A DNA stretch of 64,000 bases from Tropicibacter oceani (GCF_029958925.1 NZ_CP124616.1:806001-870000); one strand, 5' to 3'. Positions 1-9,402 are shown, counted from the first letter of the stretch. A program made the numbers and translations. The notes: generated from the sequence alone by a model not told the origin.

Positions 1-1
1 G

Positions 2-313
2 GCCTTTGGGATCTTTGCGCTGGATCTTTATGACGATGCCCTGCACGTGGCCTCGGCGCTTTGGGCGCTGATTGCCGGACTTTTGTCGCGCGCCGCCGCC
101 CGCAATTTCCTGATCCTGTTCGGTCTGGCCTATCTTGGCGATGGGGTCTTTGGGTTCTTTACCGGCTATGGATTCCTGGACCTGGGGATATTCACCAATG
201 CTTCGGCCGGGCTTGACCTGTCGCTGCCGCGGGTGCTTGCCAACCTGCCGCATCTAGCGCTTGGCGGGATCGCGGTCTGGGCCGGCTTTTTCTGGAACGG
301 TCAACGCGGATGA
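2..313 (+). CDS. Small integral membrane protein, 5' truncated by window edge
   Basis: The reading frame is open from the first complete codon, so the gene begins upstream of the window; 103 residues are visible. They form about three hydrophobic segments (ALHVASALWALIAGLL, ARNFLILFGLAYLGDGVFGF and LPHLALGGIAVWAGFFW), so this is an inner-membrane protein. The pattern resembles small DUF4383-type membrane proteins, but I cannot confirm that. An internal GTG at 47 could be taken for a start, but the residues before it continue the same hydrophobic pattern. The stop overlaps the next start as ATGA, which implies translational coupling with the gene at 310. Confidence 0.6.
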   Translation, partial: AFGIFALDLYDDALHVASALWALIAGLLSRAAARNFLILFGLAYLGDGVFGFFTGYGFLDLGIFTNASAGLDLSLPRVLANLPHLALGGIAVWAGFFWNGQRG

Positions 314-1362
314 GCCGGCTTTGGAAAATCCTCAAGCGGCTTTTGCTTGTGGTGGCGGTTCTGGTGCTGGGGCTGTTGGCACCGGTCGCCTATACCGAAA
401 CGATGTGCCGGGGGACGGCAGTGGCGCGGCCCTATGCGCCGCTGATCGCGCCGGAATTCCAGCGCCCGGAATCGCGTACCCTGATGACCTATCCCGAATG
501 GGACATCGTCCACGCCTACGAGGATTACGCCCGGGTCATCGCCACGGGCGATCCGCATGACTATGGGTTTCTGCGCGGCATCGGCGGGTTCTGGACGTCG
601 CTTTGCGCGCTGTCCCGCACCGCCCCCGCGCACGGAGAGATCGACGGAGAAACGCGGCAGATGGTCTATGTGATCGGCGTCAGCTTTACCGCCGAATTTC
701 TGTTGAAGGCGGCCTACGAGGAAACCCTGGGCCGGCTTTTCGCAGCGCTGCGCGGTCCTGAACGCGCGCCTCTGGATGCACTTTCCGCCCGTCAGGCGGC
801 GCAGTATGCGGCGTTCTTGCAGCAGGTTCCCTGGTACAAATGGCAATTTCGCGAGGATGCGCAGGACCTGCGCGCCGCCGCCACCATGGCGCTGCGCGAC
901 CGTGAACGCGGCCTTGCGCTGGGCCTCGAATACGGGGCCAAGGCCGCCTATGCCGGGATCATCGAACAGGCGGTTGCGCAGGTTGGCGCGGATGAACTGA
1001 CGCTGCGGATGATCGTCACCGGGGCATCGCCGGACCAGATCGCCGGGTTCAAGGGCGTCACCGTCCTGCGCCAGCACCCCGCCGGGACCGAGATCGAGGT
1101 GCCGCGCTATCGCGCGCTGACACATCTTCTGGTGGCTTTTGCCAAGGCAGGCATGGCGTTCGTCGAAATCGCCGGGAACGACGATATCCTGTTCACGGCC
1201 CTGTCCGATGCACCACAAGCCCCCGGCGCCATTTTCAGCCGGGCGCGTCAGGGCGCGGGGGATTTCCGGCACCTGATCGTGGTTCCGGTGGCAGAGTTGG
1301 CCGACCGGCTGCGCCAGCTTGATGCCTTGGGGCTGCGGCTGGAGCATGTGCATGACTATTAG
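310..1362 (+). CDS. Hypothetical membrane-anchored protein (350 aa)
   Basis: I do not recognise the family. Residues about 8-28 form one strong hydrophobic segment after a basic N-terminus (MSRLWKILKR), so the protein is probably anchored in the inner membrane with a mainly alpha-helical domain of about 320 residues in the periplasm. There is no lipobox and no catalytic motif that I can identify. The start overlaps the upstream stop (ATGA), and the 3' end overlaps the next gene by 11 nt. The three genes at 2-1642 therefore look like one translationally coupled operon of unknown function. Confidence 0.75.
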   Translation: MSRLWKILKRLLLVVAVLVLGLLAPVAYTETMCRGTAVARPYAPLIAPEFQRPESRTLMTYPEWDIVHAYEDYARVIATGDPHDYGFLRGIGGFWTSLCALSRTAPAHGEIDGETRQMVYVIGVSFTAEFLLKAAYEETLGRLFAALRGPERAPLDALSARQAAQYAAFLQQVPWYKWQFREDAQDLRAAATMALRDRERGLALGLEYGAKAAYAGIIEQAVAQVGADELTLRMIVTGASPDQIAGFKGVTVLRQHPAGTEIEVPRYRALTHLLVAFAKAGMAFVEIAGNDDILFTALSDAPQAPGAIFSRARQGAGDFRHLIVVPVAELADRLRQLDALGLRLEHVHDY

Positions 1363-1642
1363 GACCGTCCTGATCGGCGTTCCAGCGATGCTGCTGGGCT
1401 GGATCGTTACGCTGGTTCTGGTCGCCCTGCTGAGCGATGCCGCACCCGCCTATGCGGTGCTGTTTCCGGATGGTGCGTTTTTGGGCGCCCTGCCGCGCGA
1501 TGTGTCAATCTTGGCCAGCTCGGATTTCAGTGTCACCGTGACGTCAGACAGCCCTGGGCTGGCCGCAACGCTATACCGCCAAGGCGCGCTGGTCGTGTTG
1601 CCGGCCGGGTTGCGCGGGTGCCTGCCGATGCCGCGCCCATGA
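1352..1642 (+). CDS. Small hypothetical protein with N-terminal membrane segment (96 aa)
   Basis: I chose the ATG at 1352, which overlaps the end of the preceding gene. It gives a clean hydrophobic N-terminus (TIRTVLIGVPAMLLGWIVTL) typical of a signal anchor. The remaining 60 residues have no motif I recognise. The overlap and shared strand suggest an operon with the two genes before it. The stop lies 10 nt from the end of the convergent ATPase gene at 1653. Confidence 0.5.
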   Translation: MTIRTVLIGVPAMLLGWIVTLVLVALLSDAAPAYAVLFPDGAFLGALPRDVSILASSDFSVTVTSDSPGLAATLYRQGALVVLPAGLRGCLPMPRP

Positions 1643-1652
1643 CGGGCGCGGC

Positions 1653-4280
1653 TCAGGGCGTTTCGATCTGCGCAGGCAGGAAATCGACCTGAGGCGCCCC
1701 CAGCGCCCGAAAGGCGCGTTGGCGGCAGGACAGGACGATGATCTGCAGATCCTGTGCCGCGCCGTGCAGCGCGTTGAACAGATGTTCGATGCGGTCGTCG
1801 TCGGAATAGACCAACGCATCGTCCAGGATCAGCGGCGCATGCCGCCCGGCCTTGGCCAGCAGTCTGGCAAAGGCCAGCCGGACCAACAGCGCGATCTGTT
1901 CCTGCGTGCCGCCTGACAGCGTGTCGATCGGCTCGGTCTCGCCTTTGCGGATCATGCCGCTGGGCAGCAGGGTATCGTCCGACCAGACCAGTTCGGCATC
2001 GTCCCACAGCTCTTCCAGCAGGGGGCGCAGTTCTGCGGCGATGGGGGCATAATACCGGTCGCGCGCGGCGGTTTGCGCGCCTTGCAGGGCGGCGGCCAGA
2101 CGACGCAACACTTCGACCTCAAAGCTGACACGGTCCAGCCGTTCGCGCGCCGCCTCAAGCCGCAACCGCGTGTCCTGCAGGGCCTCTTCGACACCTTCTT
2201 CGGCGCGGGTGTCGATGATGGCACGCAGTTCGGCAAGCCGCAGGCGCGCGGTCTGGATGGCGTCGGCGCGCTGCTGGATCACCGCGCGGATCCGGTTCAG
2301 CCGGGCCGTTGCCGCCGACAGGTTGGGGGCACCATCGGCCAGGGCCCGGTGCCGCGCCTCTGCCTCTTCTGCCGATAGTCTCAGCGCCTCGATCCGCTGC
2401 CTCTCGGTGTCATCGTGCTGATCGGGCAGGTCCCCGGCCGCCTGTCTGGCGCGGTCCAGGCGCGCCGCCGCGGCGCTGGCATGGGCGCGGGTTTCCGTCG
2501 ACAGATCTTTGGCGGCGTCGCGCCGGGATCGGCTTTCGGTTTCGACTTCGCGCGCCAGGGACAGTGCTTGCGCCGCCGCATGGGCCGCCGCCTCGGTGGT
2601 TTCGGCGTCGGGCAGGGGGGTGTCGTCGCCATCGTCGATGACGGGCAACCGCGCCAGATCGTTGCGCAGCGCCTGCAGGCCCTCGGGCGCCAGGGTTCTT
2701 AGTTCCTGCTGGGCCAGTTGCGCCATGCGCAGCGCATCGGCCCGGGCCAGCGCGGCCTGCCGCATCTTGTCCAGATCGGGCCAGCCCGCGGCATCAAGTG
2801 CCTGAGACAGCGCCATTTCGGCCTGTTTGACCGGATCGGCCGCGCCGTCCTGCGCCGGGCTGATGGTCAGGGTTCCGATCCCGGGTATGTCGATGCGGCT
2901 GCGCCCCGTCACCGCATGCACCATGCCGTCGGGCATGGGCGTGCCGTCCAAAGCCAGCAGCGGCGCGCCATCGTGATACTGTACCGTCAGCTTGGGCCCG
3001 GCGGCTTCGCGCACGGCGCGGGCGGTTTCCAGTTTGCGTTGCAGCGCCTCGATCCGGTCCACCACGGCCTGCTCGGGGCCGCGCCCGGCCTCGGCCAGAG
3101 CCTTGGCGGCCCGGGTTTCGGCCGCTTCGGCCTTTGTCAGTACCTCGGACATCTTCTGCCGCTGGGCGACGGCGGCCTGCGCCGCGTCGCGTCGGGCCAC
3201 GCGCTGAACATGGTCCCGGGCGGTTTTTTCGTCCTGTTCCGCCGCGCGCAGGGCGGCAGAGGCTGTTTCCCATGCGGTGGTTGCCTCGGTCAGTTTGTCC
3301 AGGGCGGCCTTGGCAGCGGTTTCGGTCTGGGCGGCAAGGCCTTGCGCGTCGCGGCGTTCCTTGCGGCGCTGTTCGGCGGCCTTTGCCTCGGCCAGGGCCG
3401 CGCTATGGGTCTGGCGGGCCAGAGCGGCCTCGGTCGCGGCCTGGGCAACCTGCGATGCATGGCGTTCGGCATCCTTCAGGGCAGCCTCGGCGGTGTTCAG
3501 GTCCTGCGTGTCGCGGGCCCGGGTGTCCGGATCTTCGAGATCGCGCAACTGCGTGCCAAGGCGGCGGCGTTCGGTCAGGGCATCGTGCAATTCGTCCGCC
3601 TGGGCGGCCAGGCGGGCTTCCCGGGCTTGCAGATCATCGACCAGCGCCTGGGCTTCGGCCCAGGCCCCCCCGGCCTTGGGCCGCCCGGTCGAGGTTTGCA
3701 GCTGGGCCAATTCACCAAGGCAGCTGTCCAGCGCACCATCCATGGTCTTGCCGCCGGTCAGATCGTCCATGGCGCCGGTGATCATGGTCAGCAGGTTGCG
3801 CCGCTGTTCGTGTTCTTCGCCCTTGGCGTCCTGTCCGCCGTATTTGCCGTCCACCGACAGCGTCACCCGCCCTTGGCGCACCCAAAGCAGTCCCGAAGGC
3901 CCGCTGCCGTCGCCCCGGACAAGATCGGTCAACCAATGTTCCGCGTCGTCGCCCTGATGGCGCAGGGTCCCTCCCTGCCAGGCGCGGATTTCGCCGCCGG
4001 ACCCGCGCTGCCATTGTTTGCGGACGCGCCATTCCTGGCCGTCGACCTCCAGCGTCAGGGCCACGGCGATCTTGCCGCCGGAATGCGGTTGCAGCGCGGC
4101 GATCTCGGCGCGCCAGGCGGAATATTTGACGAAAAAGAAGGCGTGCAAGGCGTCGAACAGCGTGGATTTTCCGCTTTCGTTCGGCTGGCACAGCAGGGTG
4201 ATGCCGTCAGCGATGGGCCCCACCGTCACCGGATCGGTAAAGCGGCGCACATTGTCGAGCGTGATGGAGCGGATTTTCAT
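1653..4280 (-). CDS. YhaN/SbcC-like SMC-type ATPase (875 aa)
   Basis: This looks like a Rad50/SbcC-class ATPase, the DNA-end-processing partner of the nuclease encoded just upstream in the same operon (4-nt overlap, 4277-4280). The N-terminal half-site has a Walker A at residues 32-40 (QPNESGKST). The middle 550 residues are Ala/Arg/Glu-rich predicted coiled coil. The C-terminal half-site has an ABC signature LSGGTQEQ at 788 and a Walker B LILDD at 817. Two features are unusual. The first Gly of the canonical P-loop (GPNxxGKS) is Gln. There is also no CxxC zinc hook in the coiled coil, which fits the YhaN branch rather than classical SbcC. The role in DNA double-strand-break repair is inferred from the family. 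Confidence 0.85.
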   Translation of the reverse strand: MKIRSITLDNVRRFTDPVTVGPIADGITLLCQPNESGKSTLFDALHAFFFVKYSAWRAEIAALQPHSGGKIAVALTLEVDGQEWRVRKQWQRGSGGEIRAWQGGTLRHQGDDAEHWLTDLVRGDGSGPSGLLWVRQGRVTLSVDGKYGGQDAKGEEHEQRRNLLTMITGAMDDLTGGKTMDGALDSCLGELAQLQTSTGRPKAGGAWAEAQALVDDLQAREARLAAQADELHDALTERRRLGTQLRDLEDPDTRARDTQDLNTAEAALKDAERHASQVAQAATEAALARQTHSAALAEAKAAEQRRKERRDAQGLAAQTETAAKAALDKLTEATTAWETASAALRAAEQDEKTARDHVQRVARRDAAQAAVAQRQKMSEVLTKAEAAETRAAKALAEAGRGPEQAVVDRIEALQRKLETARAVREAAGPKLTVQYHDGAPLLALDGTPMPDGMVHAVTGRSRIDIPGIGTLTISPAQDGAADPVKQAEMALSQALDAAGWPDLDKMRQAALARADALRMAQLAQQELRTLAPEGLQALRNDLARLPVIDDGDDTPLPDAETTEAAAHAAAQALSLAREVETESRSRRDAAKDLSTETRAHASAAAARLDRARQAAGDLPDQHDDTERQRIEALRLSAEEAEARHRALADGAPNLSAATARLNRIRAVIQQRADAIQTARLRLAELRAIIDTRAEEGVEEALQDTRLRLEAARERLDRVSFEVEVLRRLAAALQGAQTAARDRYYAPIAAELRPLLEELWDDAELVWSDDTLLPSGMIRKGETEPIDTLSGGTQEQIALLVRLAFARLLAKAGRHAPLILDDALVYSDDDRIEHLFNALHGAAQDLQIIVLSCRQRAFRALGAPQVDFLPAQIETP

Positions 4281-5395
4281 GCGGCGCCCCCTGCGACGAT
4301 GGAATGCAGCCTGCGCAGCGCGGCCGCCGCAACCTGCCGTTCGCGTTCAGACAGCGCCGGGTCGGTGGAATCGGCGGCCAGGGCGTCGGCGGCATGGCGC
4401 AGGGCCCCGGTCGGGGCGATTTCATCCAGATCCGAGGTGTCCAGGTCCAGGTGCAGGCCCGTCACGTCAAAGTCAAAATGGCAGAATTCAGGGCCGATCT
4501 GCGCGCCGAGCCCGGACAGCTGCGATGCCTCGGCCAGCCGGGCGCGGCCCGAGATCTCCAGCTTGACCAGCGTGTCGCGGCGCGGGCTTTGCGGCAGCGC
4601 CTGCGTGATGGCCTGCAACGGGTCGTCGCCCGGCAACAGCGAAACCGACAAGGGCGCCCAATGAAAGGCGCCAATCGCGATCGGTGTCACATCGGGCCGG
4701 GCGCCCGGCGCGGCGATCGACACCAAAAGGCAGCCGCCCTGACCAAGGTGGCGGAAATCGGTGTATTCCGGCGCGCCCGAATACCAGACCCGGTCCGAAA
4801 CCTTCATCTGCCGATGCCAATCACCCAGGGCAAGATAATCCAGACTGGCGCGTTTGTCGCGGTCGGGGGCGATGACGCCGGGGCGGGCCTCGTCCTCGCC
4901 AAAGCCGGTGATCGGCCCATGGGCCAGCCCGATACGGATCACCTCGCCTTCGGTCGCGGCAAGCGCCTCGGACGGATCAGAGGACGGGTGCCGGGTCATC
5001 AGCGGGGCGGGCAAAAGCACCGCGCCGGGTTGCAGGGTACGCGGCTCTGTCGTGGTCATGGTCTGTATGTTGGGGTGGCCAAGGGCTGCGATCTGTTCCC
5101 AGGTTGCCTGAGCTTCGCGCAGGTTGTCGTGGTTGCCGGGCATCAGCCACCAGGTGATGTCCGATGCTTCGGCCATTGTCGCAATGGCCTGCCGCCAGGT
5201 GGTCGGGGCCGGGGTCGGAACGTCAAAGACATCGCCCGCCACAAGGATATGCGGTGCATCGTTTGACCGCGCCGCCTGGATCAACCGGACCAGCGACTGG
5301 TGGCGGGCTTCGGTCAGGCGGGGCCCATCGGTGTAGGGCCCGAACGACTTGCCCAGGTGCAGATCCGACGTATGGAGAAAGCGCAGGTCAGTCAT
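4277..5395 (-). CDS. YhaO/SbcD-like metallophosphoesterase nuclease (372 aa)
   Basis: A calcineurin-like phosphoesterase of the Mre11/SbcD class. Metal-ligand motifs occur in order: HTSDLHLG (8-15), GDVFD (54-58), GNHD (87-90), then LAHGPITG and LGDWH. The frame continues 29 codons upstream, but the ATG at 5395 begins directly before the first motif and has AAGGA 7 nt upstream, so I use it. The product probably forms a nuclease complex with the YhaN-like ATPase downstream. The 4-nt overlap supports equimolar, coupled synthesis. Confidence 0.88.
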   Translation of the reverse strand: MTDLRFLHTSDLHLGKSFGPYTDGPRLTEARHQSLVRLIQAARSNDAPHILVAGDVFDVPTPAPTTWRQAIATMAEASDITWWLMPGNHDNLREAQATWEQIAALGHPNIQTMTTTEPRTLQPGAVLLPAPLMTRHPSSDPSEALAATEGEVIRIGLAHGPITGFGEDEARPGVIAPDRDKRASLDYLALGDWHRQMKVSDRVWYSGAPEYTDFRHLGQGGCLLVSIAAPGARPDVTPIAIGAFHWAPLSVSLLPGDDPLQAITQALPQSPRRDTLVKLEISGRARLAEASQLSGLGAQIGPEFCHFDFDVTGLHLDLDTSDLDEIAPTGALRHAADALAADSTDPALSERERQVAAAALRRLHSIVAGGAA

Positions 5396-5518
5396 TCGGG
5401 CGTCCTTGGTCAAATCAGAGCGCGCCGAAACGGGCGCGGCAAGGTGACTATGCCCGCAGCCTTCGGGCTCTGCCACAGGCAAGTTTCTGATTTGATGGCC
5501 GGAACGGCAAGCCCCCGG

Positions 5519-6079
5519 TCAGTCGTCGGCCCCGATCAGCGCGGTCAGAACCGCGCGCGCGTCCTTCGACGCCCAGTCGGCATCGCCGGTCAGCCGGGCG
5601 ACTTCCTGCCCGTCGGGGTTCAGGATCAGCGTCACCGGCAGGCCCAGCACACCCATTTCGCGCGCCAGCGCCGATTTGGGATCGCGGTGCAGCGGCAGGT
5701 TGTCGACGCCGATTTCCTCAAAGAACTGCTTCATCTTGGGCGGCGGGTTGCGCGAGGTGGCGATGGTCAGCACCTCGAAACGCTCGCCGCCAAGGTCGGT
5801 TTGCAACGCCGCAAGCATCGGCATTTCCTTGCGGCAGGGGGCGCACCACGTGGCCCAGAAGTTCACCAGAACCCATTTGCCCTGCCACTGCGACAGGGTC
5901 AGCGGCTCGCCCTCGAAGGTCATGAAGTCGGCTGTGCCGGCGGCTTTGGGTTCGGCATGAAAGGTCAGTTTCTTCATGTCGCCGGCGACAGCGGCCTGCG
6001 CCGCGGCCGTATCGGCCAGCGCCGGATTTGCAAGCGCCAGCGTGGCGGTATAGAGCAGCGCAAGACCAAGGTTTCTCAT
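5519..6079 (-). CDS. TlpA-family thiol:disulfide oxidoreductase (186 aa)
   Basis: A periplasmic thioredoxin-like protein. It has a signal peptide at residues 1-22 (ending ANPALA), the redox motif WCAPC at 78-82, and the cis-Pro segment LGLPVTLIL near residue 150. TlpA-type proteins reduce or resolve disulfides in exported proteins, for example during cytochrome c or cytochrome oxidase maturation; the specific partner cannot be told from here. The frame is open far upstream, but only the ATG at 6079 gives a signal peptide and has a purine-rich site (GGAGGGAAT). It is divergent from argH with only 22 nt between the starts, so the promoters must overlap. Confidence 0.9.
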   Translation of the reverse strand: MRNLGLALLYTATLALANPALADTAAAQAAVAGDMKKLTFHAEPKAAGTADFMTFEGEPLTLSQWQGKWVLVNFWATWCAPCRKEMPMLAALQTDLGGERFEVLTIATSRNPPPKMKQFFEEIGVDNLPLHRDPKSALAREMGVLGLPVTLILNPDGQEVARLTGDADWASKDARAVLTALIGADD

Positions 6080-6101
6080 ATTCCCTCCGAAGGACAACGT
6101 G

Positions 6102-7493
6102 ATGTCGGACAAATCCTCGAACCAGATGTGGGGCGGCCGCTTTGCCGCTGGGCCCGATGCGATCATGGAGGCAATTAATGCCTCGATCGGTTTTGACAAG
6201 CGGTTGGCGGCGCAGGATATCGCAGGGTCAAGGGCCCATGCCGCCATGTTGGCCGCCACAGGCATCATCAGTGATAGCGATGCTGACGCGATCCGGGAAG
6301 GGTTGCTCACGGTGTTGTCAGAGATCGAGGGCGGAACGTTCGAATTTTCCACCGCGCTGGAAGACATCCACATGAACGTCGAGGCGCGGCTGAAAGAGGT
6401 AATCGGCGAACCGGCGGGGCGGTTGCACACGGGGCGGTCGCGCAATGATCAGGTGGCGACGGATTTCCGGCTATGGGTGCGCGATCAGCTGGATGCGGCC
6501 GAGGCCGGGCTGCTGGCGCTGATCCGGGCGCTGCTGGTGCAGGCCGAGGCGGGGGCCGATTGGGTCATGCCGGGGTTCACGCATCTGCAGACGGCGCAGC
6601 CGGTGACCTGGGGCCATCACATGATGGCCTATGTTGAAATGTTCGGGCGCGATCTGGGCCGGGTGCGCGACGCGCGGGCGCGGATGAACGAATCGCCGCT
6701 GGGGGCTGCGGCGCTGGCCGGGACGGGGTTCCCGATTGATCGGCACATGACGGCGCAGGCGCTGGGATTTGACCGGCCCATGGCCAATTCGCTGGACGCC
6801 GTGTCGGACCGCGATTTCGCGCTGGAGTTCCTGGGCGCCGCGTCGATCTGCGCCATGCACCTGAGCCGCTTTGCCGAAGAGTTGGTGATCTGGTCCTCTG
6901 CGCAGTTCCGCTTTGTCACCCTGTCGGATCGGTTCAGTACCGGGTCGTCCATCATGCCGCAGAAAAAGAACCCCGATGCGGCGGAACTGATCCGCGCCAA
7001 GGTGGGCCGCATTTTCGGCGCGAACGTCGCGCTGATGATGGTGATGAAGGGGCTGCCGCTGGCTTATTCCAAGGACATGCAGGAAGACAAGGAGCAGGTC
7101 TTTGACGCCGCCGACAACCTGATGCTTGCGCTGGCCGCGATGGAGGGGATGGTGCGCGACATGTCCGGCAACAAACCCCAGCTTGAAGCCGCCGCGGCGT
7201 CTGGTTTTTCGACCGCGACCGATCTGGCCGATTGGCTGGTGCGCGAAACCGGGCTACCTTTCCGCGAGGCGCACCATGTCACCGGGGCGCTTGTCGCGCT
7301 GGCGGAAAATAAGGGCTGCGATCTGCCCGACCTGTCGCTGGAGGACATGAAGGCGGTGAACGCCGCGATCACGGAAGGGATCTTTGACGTGCTGACGGTG
7401 CATAAATCGGTCGCGTCGCGAACCAGCTACGGTGGAACCGCACCGGATCAGGTCCGCGCGCAGGTGGCCCGTTGGAAGGAGAAACTGGCATGA
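6102..7493 (+). CDS. argH: Argininosuccinate lyase
   Basis: Catalyses the last step of arginine biosynthesis, argininosuccinate to arginine plus fumarate. The N-terminus carries MWGGRF and the fumarase-superfamily signature [12 protein letters not shown] lies near residue 285. [12 protein letters not shown] and [10 protein letters not shown] are also intact, and the length of 463 residues is typical. GTG at 6099 and ATG at 6102 are adjacent; AAGGA at 6090 is better spaced for the ATG. The stop overlaps the next ATG (ATGA), so the downstream lipoprotein is translationally coupled. Confidence 0.97.
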   Translation: MSDKSSNQMWGGRFAAGPDAIMEAINASIGFDKRLAAQDIAGSRAHAAMLAATGIISDSDADAIREGLLTVLSEIEGGTFEFSTALEDIHMNVEARLKEVIGEPAGRLHTGRSRNDQVATDFRLWVRDQLDAAEAGLLALIRALLVQAEAGADWVMPGFTHLQTAQPVTWGHHMMAYVEMFGRDLGRVRDARARMNESPLGAAALAGTGFPIDRHMTAQALGFDRPMANSLDAVSDRDFALEFLGAASICAMHLSRFAEELVIWSSAQFRFVTLSDRFSTGSSIMPQKKNPDAAELIRAKVGRIFGANVALMMVMKGLPLAYSKDMQEDKEQVFDAADNLMLALAAMEGMVRDMSGNKPQLEAAAASGFSTATDLADWLVRETGLPFREAHHVTGALVALAENKGCDLPDLSLEDMKAVNAAITEGIFDVLTVHKSVASRTSYGGTAPDQVRAQVARWKEKLA

Positions 7494-7585
7494 GGATCGC
7501 CCTGATCCTGGCCTTGTTGGCCCTCGCGGCTTGCGGCGCGGATGGAGACCCCATCCGCCCCGGCGCCGAACAGTCAGACCAATGA
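7490..7585 (+). CDS. 31-residue lipoprotein, LptM (YifL)-like
   Basis: A tiny lipoprotein: the hydrophobic signal [15 protein letters not shown] ends in a lipobox (LAAC) with Cys at 15. It is followed by [10 protein letters not shown], which matches the CG-x-x-G-x-x-x-x-P pattern of the LptM/YifL attachment family (PF13627). Members of that family are characteristically encoded beside lysA, as here. In E. coli LptM assists LptD assembly; the same role here is inference. The gene overlaps argH by 4 nt upstream and the following gene by 4 nt downstream (ATGA at 7582), so it sits in a tight operon. Confidence 0.65.
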   Translation: MRIALILALLALAACGADGDPIRPGAEQSDQ

Positions 7586-7893
7586 GCTTGCGCCACGTCT
7601 GGCTTGCCCTCGCGCTGTGGGGCGCGGTGCATCCGATGTATTATTTCCTGACGTTCCTTTCGCAGAACGACTGGGACATCTGGGTGATGATCGACGCCTG
7701 GTACGTCAATGCCTCGACCACGGGCCTGACCTGGGATCTGACCATCGCGGCGATCACACTGACGCTGTGGATATTGGCCGAGGTCGCGGTACGGCGGAAC
7801 GTGATCGCCCTGCTGGCGATTCCGGCGACCTTCTGCATCGGCGTCAGCTGCGGGTTGCCGCTGTACCTGTATTTCAGGTCAAAGCCCCTCTGA
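7582..7893 (+). CDS. DUF2834-like small membrane protein (103 aa)
   Basis: Three or four hydrophobic helices (LRHVWLALALWGAVHPMYYF, WDLTIAAITLTLWILAEVAV and LLAIPATFCIGVSCGLPLYL) with little outside the membrane, like the DUF2834 family. Function unknown. The ATG at 7582 overlaps the stop of the lipoprotein gene, so I prefer it to in-frame starts further upstream inside argH. A palindromic repeat pair begins directly after the stop. Confidence 0.7.
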   Translation: MSLRHVWLALALWGAVHPMYYFLTFLSQNDWDIWVMIDAWYVNASTTGLTWDLTIAAITLTLWILAEVAVRRNVIALLAIPATFCIGVSCGLPLYLYFRSKPL

Positions 7894-7900
7894 AGGGCGG

Positions 7901-8050
7901 CAAGGGGGCGCTGCCCCCTCGGCCTGCGGCCTCACCCCCGGAGTACTTGGGCCAAGAAGAAGCCGGAACCGCTTCCTTTTTTGCTCTTCTTCTTGGGGAA
8001 AATACTCCGGGGGAGTCCGAAGGACGGGGGCAGCGCCCCCTTTCCTTGCC
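7901..8050 (+). repeat. Inverted pair of a dispersed GC-rich palindromic repeat
   Basis: The left copy runs from GGGGGCGCTGCCCCC through GGAGTACTTGGGCCAAGAAG. The right copy (7984-8050) is its reverse complement, with CTTCTTCTTGG, AATACTCC and GGGGGCAGCGCCCCC. The two arms can fold into a long hairpin between the small membrane protein gene and lysA. Single copies of the same element occur at 12101, 51861 and 58471. This looks like a REP-type intergenic element of the lineage, and it could terminate or stabilise the upstream mRNA. Confidence 0.8.
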
Positions 8051-8096
8051 TCGCTCTCTGGGCTACATCGGCGCTGATTTCGCGCAGGAGGCCGCC

Positions 8097-9362
8097 TTGG
8101 ATCATTTTCTTTATCGTGACGGGGCGCTGTTTGCCGAGGACGTGCCTATAGCCGAGATCGCAGCGGCGGTCGGAACGCCATTTTATGTCTATTCGACAGC
8201 CACCCTGGTCCGGCATTACCGGTTGTTCGACGAGGCGCTGGACTGGGGTCCGCATCTGATCTGTTACGCCATGAAGGCGGCCAGCAATCAGGCGATCCTG
8301 AAAACCCTGGCCGCTGAAGGCGCGGGGATGGACGTGGTTTCGGGTGGTGAATATGCGCGCGCCAAGGCCGCGGGTGTTCCGGGCGAGCGGATCGTCTTTT
8401 CCGGCGTGGGCAAGACCCAGGGCGAAATTCGCTTGGCGCTTGAAGGGGGTCTTCGGCAGTTCAACGTCGAAAGCGAACCCGAGATGCGGGCGATTTCAGA
8501 GGTGGCCAGTGCCATGGGTGTTGTCGCGCCGATCACCATACGCGTGAACCCCGATGTCGACGCCAAGACCCATGCCAAGATCGCCACGGGCAAGTCCGAG
8601 AACAAGTTCGGCATTCCGATTGCCTGGGCGCGCGAGGTCTATGCCGAGGCGGCGCGGCTGCCGGGGCTGAAGGTGGTGGGCATTGATGTGCACATCGGAT
8701 CGCAGCTGACCGAGTTGGCGCCCTATGAGCTGGCCTATCAGAAGGTGGCGGAACTGACCGAGGCGCTGCGCGCGGATGGCCACGAGATCACCCGTCTGGA
8801 TCTGGGCGGCGGTCTGGGCATCCCCTATACCCGTTCGAACGAGGCGCCGCCGCTGCCGTCGGATTACGGTGCCTTGATCCAGCGCACGTTGGGCCATCTG
8901 GGCTGTGAGATCGAGATCGAGCCGGGGCGGTTCATCGCGGGCAACGCGGGGCTTTTGGTGTCCGGTGTCATTTACGTCAAGCAGGGCGACGGGCGCGCCT
9001 TTTTGATTCTGGATGCGGCGATGAATGACCTGATCCGCCCGGCCATGTACGACGCGCACCACGAAATCGTGCCTGTTGATGAGGCAGAGCCAGCGGCGGA
9101 ATTGTCGCCCTATGACATCGTCGGTCCGGTCTGCGAGTCGGGTGATACCTTTGCCAAGGGGCGGTTGATGCCCCCGGTGCAGGCCGGTGATTTGTTGGCG
9201 TTTCGCAGTGCCGGAGCCTATGGCGCGGTGATGAGCAGCGAGTACAATACCCGCCCGCTGATTCCCGAGGTTCTGGTCAAGGGCGATCAATTCGCGGTTA
9301 TCCGCGCAAGGCCAACCTTTGACGAGATCATAAATCGCGATACCATCCCCGAATGGCTGTAG
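8097..9362 (+). CDS. lysA: Diaminopimelate decarboxylase
   Basis: PLP-dependent enzyme (alanine-racemase/ODC fold) that decarboxylates meso-diaminopimelate to lysine. The Schiff-base Lys lies in ICYAMK at residue 60, the HIGSQ motif near 198, the phosphate-binding LGGGLGIPY near 240 and the active-site CESGD near 343. The start is TTG at 8097 (MDHFLYRDG): it follows GGAGG by 5 nt, and upstream codons in this frame run through the repeat element and are not protein-like. Length 421 residues, normal for the family. Confidence 0.96.
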   Translation: MDHFLYRDGALFAEDVPIAEIAAAVGTPFYVYSTATLVRHYRLFDEALDWGPHLICYAMKAASNQAILKTLAAEGAGMDVVSGGEYARAKAAGVPGERIVFSGVGKTQGEIRLALEGGLRQFNVESEPEMRAISEVASAMGVVAPITIRVNPDVDAKTHAKIATGKSENKFGIPIAWAREVYAEAARLPGLKVVGIDVHIGSQLTELAPYELAYQKVAELTEALRADGHEITRLDLGGGLGIPYTRSNEAPPLPSDYGALIQRTLGHLGCEIEIEPGRFIAGNAGLLVSGVIYVKQGDGRAFLILDAAMNDLIRPAMYDAHHEIVPVDEAEPAAELSPYDIVGPVCESGDTFAKGRLMPPVQAGDLLAFRSAGAYGAVMSSEYNTRPLIPEVLVKGDQFAVIRARPTFDEIINRDTIPEWL

Positions 9363-9402
9363 GGTGTCGTCCTTGCGGCGAGTGATCCGCAAGGAGCGAT
9401 GC

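Noticed and set aside
2718-4664. A 648-codon plus-strand frame antisense to the YhaN/YhaO genes
   Set aside because: Gly/Arg/Gln-rich composition without motifs; the minus-strand genes have complete ATPase and nuclease signatures.
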